A stretch of 25,470 nucleotides of DNA from contig NW_023365774.1 of the NCBI RefSeq assembly GCF_000003815.2, positions 6,429-31,898 of the forward strand, read 5' to 3'. Every line of letters starts with the position of its first letter. The first letter of the stretch is position 1. Below the pieces are notes generated by a model, which was not told the DNA's origin, made no database searches, and saw only the letters and a list, made by a program, of their open reading frames with translations. Of the stretch, positions 19,543 through 25,470 are shown in pieces. Both the position numbers and the translations under genes were made by a program. The stretch is from Branchiostoma floridae (lineage: Eukaryota; Chordata; Leptocardii; Amphioxiformes; Branchiostomatidae).

Positions 19543-19714
19543 CTAACAACACAGATTAACTGGGGCGTCACAAGTAGGACAATTACAAACACAGACAGGG
19601 GGGGAGTCTGAAGGTGGCTTTACGGGCTTGGACCCATCCAACATGATGAAGGCCGAGATAAAGACGTTGAGGATGACGACAATCATAACCAAGCCTGTAA
19701 CCCAGTTGTTGGCC
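19543..19714 (-). CDS. Ninjurin exon 4 (transmembrane segment 2, Cys tail)
   Basis: Acceptor TCGTCCTCATAG|G, TAG stop at 19545-19543. ANNWVTGLVMIVVILNVF matches the family signature (NNLATGLVFIIVVVNIF in NINJ1). The proline-rich stretch KPVKPPSDSPP is followed by CVCNCPTC and a terminal LCC. Confidence 0.92.
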
Positions 19715-22639
19715 CTATGAGGACGACACAAACATCAAACATTTTGAAATCATTTACGGCACTATTTTTAGAATATAAAATAGTGACTAGTAGTATATAT
19801 AAGCACAGACGATATTTTGATTAACAAAAAGTACACAAGAAAAATAACGTATATAAAGTTAACAACTAAAAAGGAAAATTACCAACATCTGAAAACATGT
19901 ATTTGGCAATCTTTCACTATGGACAGTTAAAAGTTAAAGAAGGTTGGAAAGTACGTATTTTCTCATTATGAAGCTTTTACGACAGATATGTTTAAAATTC
20001 TTAAGATTGTATAGCTTAGTACATGTCACGAATAATACCCACATCTCTGCGTGTTTGTGGTGCTCCGGGTCCTCGATGTTGTAGCGGGACTTGATGAACA
20101 GCAGGATTCCCACCAGGATCTGTACCAGGATAGAACACACCAGCAGGAACATCACGAACTCGAACAGGGAGATTCGATCATGAATGCCCTGAAGAAAAAG
20201 TCAAATGTCAAACCTGTCCTTGGTGACCTCTCAAACGACTTACCAAAATCAGCGATAACAGCACTACGGCGTTAAGGTTGAATGAAACGAATTCAGTTCT
20301 CCGAAAAGCAAGCGACGTTCCGAAATTAATTCTATTCCTCAAATAGATTAGACTTCTGTTCACCAGGTAGAACAGACGTCTATTCACCGGATAAAACATA
20401 TCTCTACTCTCCGGATAGAAGAGACCTCTACTCTCCGGATAGAACAAACTTCTACTTTCAAGATAGAACAGAATAGACTTCTATTCTCCAGATAGAATAG
20501 ACTTCTACTCTTCGGAAAGAACGGACTTCTATTCTCCGGATAGAACAGACCTCTACTTTAAAGATAGAATTTACTTCTACTCTTCAGATTGAACAAACCT
20601 CTACACTGCAGATAGAACAGACTTCTATTCGCCGGATAGAACAGACTTCTATTCGCCGGATAGAACAGTTATGGCGTTCTGGGGGCCCCCTCTGAGACCC
20701 TCCAAAATCAAACTATTGATGATTGAAATTTACTAAAATTGCGATGGCTATTCTGATACTTCTGATTAAGATATGACAAAACGTTCTATATTCTCATATT
20801 CCATGTGTTCTTACGTTTTACTGACAAAAATTTGAAGATGAAGTATTGAAATTAGAAGGATATTCGCCGGATAGAACAGACTTCTATTCGCCGGATAGAA
20901 CAGACTTCTATTCTCCGGATAGAACAGACTTGTACCTTACGCCGGATACAACATACTTCTATTCTCCGACCAGCACCTTGAATGACTGACCTCATACAGG
21001 ACTAGTTTTAGCTGAGTGGTGCTTGCCGTTATCAGTGCCATGACCATGAACCCTTGCGCCATGGTTTTCTTCTGCGTGAAGTTGTTCTTGTCCAGTCCGG
21101 TCTTGGTGACGCTCGGACCCTTTATCATTGACCTCAGGTTATGGAATCTCCTTTTCTTCCCCTGTTGTTGTTGTTGTTGTTGTTGTTATTGTTGTTGTTG
21201 TTGTTGCTGATGTTGTTCAGGAATCAACTGTGAATGAAGACACCATAAAAAAAGACATTCTTTGTTATATCCTGGCCCAGTCTTACTTATACCTAATCTC
21301 CCATACATGTAACCATATCTACCTACGGACCATTTGGACATGTGGCGTCTTTTAGTGATCGTTTTCCAATTGGCTTGACCAAGAGGAGTCATGTCCACTG
21401 TGACCACCAAAGGCAAGAGTCCATAGAGTGGTCACTATCATCTCTGGCAAAATCATCAGACATATGTTATCATTTGTATGTACGTATTTTAATAGAACGA
21501 TGTAGATTTATTGTTTGCACATTAAAACCCGACATGTTCCCTGCAAGCATTTCTCTCTTCAGCGTTTGTTAGAACGTTACTATTATATAGCCAGAGGATG
21601 ACGACCAGGCCCCATTCCATATATGATATTACGCAGTAATTATAACATCATGGAAGTGCCACAAGTGGTGAATAAAAGCGGTGATGAGTATAAACGTCCG
21701 GATCCAATCAGAAGGAAGGCTATATCGGTCTCGTACTCAGGGCATCGCCAAGTGAAGGTTTTAAAAACCCTGGGTACGAGATCCAAAATGGCGCCGCGGT
21801 TCAAACTCAGCGTTTTCCGCGGTATTTCATTTTGTAGACTGTTGTAGGAACCGCCAATGAATTATGGCACCGGGTACACCTTGGGGCTGGTCATTAACCC
21901 TTAACTGGCTGCTTTCAAAGCGTCACTAGTTGTGAAATCATGTGCAAGGAATTAGTTGTTCAACAACATACCAAAACGAGGCACAGACGCCGCTTGTTCA
22001 TCCGTGCCTTTCTTTGGTATGTAGCTACACCTTCCCTTGGTATGGTGCGTAGGTGGTAGGTGGGCCTTTACTTCTTAGTTCTCAGAAAGGCGAGGCTATT
22101 TTTCAAGGACTATCGTATTTACCCATGTGTCAAATGCACACTTATCCATGTAACTCATGAAAGTGCCCTTTTTTTATTTATCTATTCTTCTCAAAAGGGG
22201 TGGGTAGCCCCTACAAAATTTGAAAGTTTATTTCTGTGAGGGCCCACCATACAAGAAAACAAGACAAACAATGTGTAACATTCAGTCAAAGATAAGACAC
22301 CAGTGGACAACATACAGTAGATCACATGGACACCGAGTGCTGAATCATTTTTGACTATCTATTCGCAGAGGATTTGAACAACCTGACTTGAACAAGCCGC
22401 CAACAGCCACGTTCATGTTACTTACCTACATGTCAAAATACACAAAGTTTGATTTTAATGACATTGCTTTTCCCTGTAAGTTTTATTAAAGCTCTTAGAG
22501 TTAAATATGATGAAATACCGTTAATGATTTCAACAACTTGTGTGTAGACGACGTCTTTGTCACGTTTTTATACACTCACTCACACATACAGACACAGACT
22601 CAAACAGACAGACACTCAAACAGACACACACACACATAC

Positions 22640-22676
<37 letters not shown>

Positions 22677-22793
22677 AAGACAGAGAAATACAATGATCAC
22701 ACGTACACCCACCAGTTCAGCTTGCATGTCCTGGCATTCTTGTTGTTGTGTCCATGTTGTAGGCTCCGTCTCCGAGGTGTTGATGACAGACAT
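19543..22793 (-). CDS. Ninjurin-family two-pass membrane protein, four coding exons
   Basis: Ninjurins are small plasma-membrane proteins; NINJ1 mediates adhesion and oligomerises to rupture the membrane during lytic death. Proposed exons: 22793-22713, 21161-20991, 20188-20043 and 19714-19543, about 189 residues (human NINJ1 is about 150). Residues 58-84 (FTQKKTMAQGF...STTQLKLVLYE) match the family's amphipathic helices. The first transmembrane segment is about residues 96-116 (FLLVCSILVQILVGILLF), followed by KSRYNIEDPEHHKHAEM. The second is about 138-158 (VTGLVMIVVILNVFISAF). The exon 3/4 split codon AT|G and flanking HAEMANNWVTGLV fit the family alignment. The tail after residue 170 carries six cysteines, ending Cys-Cys, absent from human NINJ1. 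Exons 2-4 are solid. Exon 1 is supported by position, phase and an ATG only. Orthology to NINJ1 versus NINJ2 cannot be settled. Confidence 0.85.
20043..20188 (-). CDS. Ninjurin exon 3 (transmembrane segment 1)
   Basis: Acceptor TTTTTCTTCAG|GGC and donor GAGAT|GTGGGT; 146 nt, ending in phase 2. It encodes GIHDRISLFEF, the first membrane helix, and the KSRYNIEDPEHHKHAE loop, which corresponds to the VKYDLNNPAKHAKLD region of NINJ1. Confidence 0.9.
20341..20972. repeat. 24-bp minisatellite in ninjurin intron 2, split in two blocks
   Basis: Unit GACTTCTATTCTCCGGATAGAACA, about 13 copies at 20341-20668 and about 4-5 at 20862-20972. Each unit is weakly palindromic (TCTAT...ATAGA around TCCGGA). 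Between the blocks lie about 193 bp of unrelated sequence. Units at the edges of the interruption are nearly identical; those at the far left are more diverged. Confidence 0.93.
20991..21161 (-). CDS. Ninjurin exon 2 (amphipathic helices)
   Basis: Codes GKKRRFHNLRSMIKGPS..., through KKTMAQGFMVMALITAS and QLKLVLYE, with donor GAG|GTCAGT. The 5' boundary is placed at the CAG that ends a CAA repeat. An in-frame TAA at 21188-21186 prevents further extension. An alternative is that ATG 21128-21126 is the true start. Confidence 0.82.
21163..21207. repeat. TTG trinucleotide repeat at a splice acceptor
   Basis: (TTG)n on plus, (CAA)n on minus. The minus-strand repeat ends in CAG, which is the proposed acceptor of ninjurin exon 2. 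Confidence 0.95.
21729..21781. repeat. 14-bp inverted repeat, likely MITE remnant
   Basis: TCTCGTACTCAGGG (21729-21742) and CCCTGGGTACGAGA (21768-21781) pair with one mismatch around a 25-bp spacer. ATGGCGCCGCGG follows. It looks like part of a short non-autonomous element, but outer boundaries are unclear. Confidence 0.5.
21966..22022. repeat. 57-nt hairpin
   Basis: ACATACCAAAACGAGGCACA on the left pairs with TGCCTTTCTTTGGTATGT on the right, about 19 pairs with a small internal mismatch and a loop near CCGCTTGTT. It is shorter than a normal animal microRNA precursor and could equally be a repeat remnant. Confidence 0.45.
22560..22684. repeat. Mixed ACAC, AGAC and GA microsatellite
   Basis: Degenerate CACA/CAGA tract grading into pure (GA)n at 22642-22672, directly downstream of ninjurin candidate exon 1, within intron 1. 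Confidence 0.95.
22713..22793 (-). CDS. Ninjurin candidate exon 1
   Basis: ATG at 22793-22791, 27 codons (MSVINTSETEPTTW..., Gln- and acid-rich), then CTG|GTGGGT. It ends in phase 0, as exon 2 requires. The open frame continues upstream, and CAG lies directly before T-ATG, so an additional 5' exon is possible. There is no family-level conservation here to confirm it. Confidence 0.45.
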
Positions 22794-23104
22794 ACTGTGA
22801 CGAGTTAAGATTAATGTACATATATTCCGTACAAAATGACCCAAATGACTCTCTGGATATGAAAAAAAGTTCCCAACTTGGCCCCCCTCTGTAGCTGTCC
22901 CCAAGTGAAACTTATAGATCGTTGCAAGCCACACTGTTACGGGCGCATCTGGGACTCGTTGTGCCACTTTACAATGGTCTTTTGTCTCGTAACACGAATA
23001 CGTAGAGTTCAAAATTGATTTCGCCGAATTAAGCCGCTGTTTTTGATGTTCAATTTTTACAAGTACTGTAGATCAGATAACAATTTATAGTAACAAAGTC
23101 CTAA

Positions 23105-23160
23105 TAATTCAATTCAATTTATTTCATTTTTCTACCAGCAGATACCACACAGACCCATGC
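23105..23160 (-). repeat. Possible LINE 3' tail
   Basis: On the minus strand, GAAATAAATTGAATTGAATT is a polyadenylation-signal-like, ATTGA-repeat tail of the kind that ends some non-LTR elements. No coding part is attached. Confidence 0.3.
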
Positions 23161-23269
23161 CAAATTTGTTATGTGTTTCTGGATATATAGAGATATTTTG
23201 AAGATATGAAAGAGTACTCAAAACAAACTGTATAACAATTGAACGTATTGTTATGTGTTTCTGGATATA

Positions 23270-23847
23270 CGAGGGGCGTGCAATAAGTAATGATCCTGAC
23301 CCACTTCCAGTTGTCTGATCTAAATGAAATTTTGTATGTGTAATAATTCATATCTCTATGGGTTATGTTGCAAAAGACAGCTCTGAACTAATTGTGGTTT
23401 CTGATTTACTGGTGTTTGAACTTAGTCAGGTGCGAAATGGACCAGGTGTGAAATGGAACCAGTTGAGTGTCGCGCAGTGATCCGGTTTTTGTATTTGAAA
23501 GGACGCACACCAAAGAAGACTTTTGATGAAATAAATGAAACTTATGGTGATGATGCCCCACCATATGACCTTGTAAAACGCTGGCATCCTGAATTCAAAC
23601 GTGGCTGGAAGTCTGTGGAAACAGCTCCCAGACCTGGTCGTCCCTCTTGTGCCATTGATGAGGCATCAGTTGGAGGACCAACCTGGGGTGTCCTACAAAA
23701 TCGGTGTCCAGAGCTGCATCAAACGATGGGAGAAATGCATAACTCTGGGTGATTCCTATGAAGAGAAAGACTAATAACTGTGCCAAGTTTCATTAATCTC
23801 CTGCTATGGGAAATGGGTCAGGACCATTACTAATTGCACGCCCCTCG
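23270..23847 (+). mobile_element. Internally deleted Tc1/mariner element
   Basis: Inverted termini CGAGGGGCGTGCAATAAGTA (left) and its near-complement at the right match at 34 of 36 positions when the flanking bases are counted. The element is 578 bp with TA on both sides (23268-23269 and 23848-23849). It carries the two ends of a mariner transposase gene with the catalytic middle missing, so it is non-autonomous. The target is one copy of an 82-bp tandem duplication. Confidence 0.9.
23453..23774 (+). pseudogene. Mariner transposase remnant, N- and C-terminal ends only
   Basis: The start MEPVECRAVIRFLYLKGRTP and KRWHPEFKRGWKSV, then PRPGRPS, match the N-terminal helix-turn-helix region of mariner transposases, about 65 residues. 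After about 23680 the frame changes and YKIGVQSCIKRWEKCITLG...YEEKD followed by TAA (23772-23774) matches the usual C-terminus (GVQ..RWEKCI). The catalytic DD(34)D-type domain, some 230-260 residues, is gone. It cannot encode an active enzyme but might bind its own termini. Confidence 0.85.
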
Positions 23848-23911
23848 TATAGAGATATTTTGAAGATTTGAAAGAGTACTCAAAACAAACTGTATAACAA
23901 TTGAACGTATT

Positions 23912-24660
23912 TGGTATATTGACATAGTTCATTCAGAGAATGACAAGGAGAATAATGAAGAAACAATATCAAAAGTGAGAATTTTACTAAGCGAATTTAT
24001 ACTGTCATCCAATTTGACGTAAAACATAAACTACACATTATTAAAAAGGTGCGACGTACTTTGAAATACTAAATGAATTTGTTTTATAGCGAAAATTGCT
24101 AACACTTGACTTCAAACACTGAATTAAACTATAGAGACTTACCCCCCTAAATTTTTAGTCAATCTCCGTCGACCTTTTTCACAAACGACCCTTTCTATAT
24201 CCAGCAGAAATTGTTGCTCCTTATTTATGGACTATGATCCGCCAACCCCTTCCCGAGATATTCCCTTTCAAAAGAATGGTGAAATTGCGCACGTGCGGTC
24301 AAATGGCTGTGAGATTTCAAAAATGTTTGGCCAATCGAATAGATCTTCAACAGTAAGCTGAATATTACTCTTTCTTAGTTATATATGTCATATTATTGAG
24401 TATTCTAACATGAAATGCAGTGTATTTATCCTCATTAATTACGCAAATTAGTCCCTAAATTGCATGTTTAGCATTTATTATGTAAGGCATTTTGTTAAAT
24501 TTATGTACATTCTAAAAATCACGATGATCAGTCAATCCATTCCTAGTTATTCCACTCTTAAGGGATGGTGCAACTACACATGCCTGTAGAAAAATTCCCG
24601 AGATTTGGGAATTCTTGTCAAACGGTCCTAAACCATACTATTAGGCTTGCCCCTGAGGCG
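23912..24660. other. No recognised gene
   Basis: Non-coding. Two loosely similar stretches (around 24250-24300 and 24540-24605, sharing tattcc.ct...a.gg.tg.aa.t.c.ca) may be repeat remnants. Confidence 0.5.
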
Positions 24661-24665
24661 TCGAC

Positions 24666-24667
<2 letters not shown>

Positions 24668-24743
<76 letters not shown>

Positions 24744-24762
24744 TTGTGTGTGTGCGTGTGTG

Positions 24763-24834
<72 letters not shown>

Positions 24835-24836
24835 AA

Positions 24837-24869
<33 letters not shown>

Positions 24870-24871
24870 GG
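24668..24871. repeat. Compound GA-GT-GA microsatellite
   Basis: (AG)n 24668-24700, then (TG)n with periodic TTTG and one TGCG to about 24848, then (GA)n to 24871. The TTTG interruptions recur at fairly regular spacing, hinting at a longer internal period. Confidence 0.97.
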
Positions 24872-25074
24872 GAGTTTATTCGATTAAAAACACTTAATGC
24901 CTAAATTTAAATAATTGGACCTAACATCTTAAGTTGATAATGGTGTTTATTGAAAATTGTTGCCCTTGGGCTAATTGCATGTAACATGAGATTCAGGCAA
25001 AGTAAAAAACAATATGAAGTGTGTCTACGTACGTCTAAAACTAGTAAAAGCTAACTCTAGGTCCTGGGTTATTT

Positions 25075-25470
25075 GGTTCGACCCCTTTTTCGAAGATATA
25101 GACAGTGGAAGACGAAAGATCCCACCTTTTCTATTATGTGTTTGATTTGTGAAGTTAGAAGGAGAATTGCTTTCTTTCTGTCTGTGAATGTTGAGAAGTT
25201 TGGATAGAATTTGGTGGCCTTTTCAAACAACTCTTCTCTCTCGTGATCATAGAAAGAGCAGTTCCATAGTATGTGCTGTTTTACAAGTCTTGTAAAACCT
25301 TAGCTTACCCGTATCAGTTCTCAAGTTATGGCGAGAGGTTTGGATAAACATATCAGAGATTTCAGATCTTATCATGGTACATATAGATCTGATATCATAG
25401 TGAAATACATGAAAAGAGCAGGTAGGAATGACCACTACCATCTAAAATTTCTTTGACTCGTTGTAACAAA
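25075..25470 (-). mobile_element. Decayed non-LTR retrotransposon ORF2 C-terminus
   Basis: On the minus strand, 25284-25075 reads HILWNCSFYDHEREELFEKA, then TKFYPNFSTFTDRKKAILLL and VGSFVFHCLYLRKR. This matches the segment after the reverse transcriptase in many LINE proteins (HFL..CS.Y...R..LF.K....FP.F). Upstream, in a shifted frame, SRHNLRTDTGKLRFYKTC matches the preceding S.HxLxIETG block. The cysteine knuckle between them is mostly lost. Frame changes and stops show that it is dead. It runs to the window edge. Confidence 0.75.

Larger units (their letters stand above)
23168..23911. repeat. 82-bp tandem duplication, second copy split by the mariner element
   Basis: Copy 1 is 23168-23249. 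Copy 2 is 23250-23269 plus 23850-23911. They differ at one base (gaagatatg versus gaagatttg). Copy 1 is intact across the insertion point and reads ggatatatagag, exactly what copy 2 would read without the element. Confidence 0.92.

Noticed and set aside
20051-20275. Plus-strand open frame opposite ninjurin exon 3
   Set aside because: Antisense shadow of a well-supported exon.

Overview
This is animal nuclear DNA, AT-rich and intron-rich, with two assembly gaps (309-444 and 5371-5470), many microsatellites and many small transposon remnants. The repeat style (TTCGCGGT-type MITE, tRNA-headed SINE, decayed non-LTR elements) and the encoded proteins suggest a marine invertebrate deuterostome, most plausibly an amphioxus (Branchiostoma). 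The species is an inference and was not tested by search.

Two protein-coding genes can be rebuilt exon by exon, both on the minus strand. (1) A sphingolipid delta4-desaturase (DEGS1/DES1 type) lies at 10646-5692 in six coding exons and encodes about 335 residues. All three histidine boxes are intact and sit at the same residue numbers as I recall for human DEGS1 (89-93, 128-132, 259-263). (2) A ninjurin-family two-pass membrane protein lies at 22793-19543 in four coding exons and encodes about 189 residues, with an unusual cysteine-rich C-terminal tail. The first ninjurin exon is the least certain part.

Layout: 1-850 holds an AT microsatellite, a gap and a 349-bp TIR element. 870-1250 is a GT microsatellite. 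1300-1490 is a dispersed repeat that recurs inverted at 12490-12690. 1611-2538 is a piggyBac-like non-autonomous element with TTAA target duplications. 3604-3840 is a frameshifted relic of a cytochrome P450 first exon. 5471-5636 is a foldback element beside the desaturase stop codon. 5692-10646 is the desaturase, with a SINE in intron 3, a non-LTR fragment in intron 2 and a long foldback in intron 1. 10.75-18.6 kb has no recognisable gene, only MITEs, a tRNA-like fragment and microsatellites. 18.62-19.32 kb is a 21-bp minisatellite just past the ninjurin 3' end. 19.43-22.8 kb is ninjurin, with a 24-bp minisatellite in intron 2. 23.17-23.91 kb is a mariner deletion derivative inserted into one copy of an 82-bp tandem duplication. 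24.66-24.87 kb is a GA/GT/GA compound microsatellite, and 25.07 kb to the end is a decayed non-LTR retrotransposon.

The two genes have no obvious functional link: one makes ceramide at the ER, the other is a plasma-membrane adhesion/rupture family protein. I found no convincing new multi-gene system. The most checkable oddities are the one-base problem at the desaturase exon 3/4 junction, the cysteine tail of the ninjurin, the mariner insertion with its own local empty-site copy, and the large foldback inside a desaturase intron.
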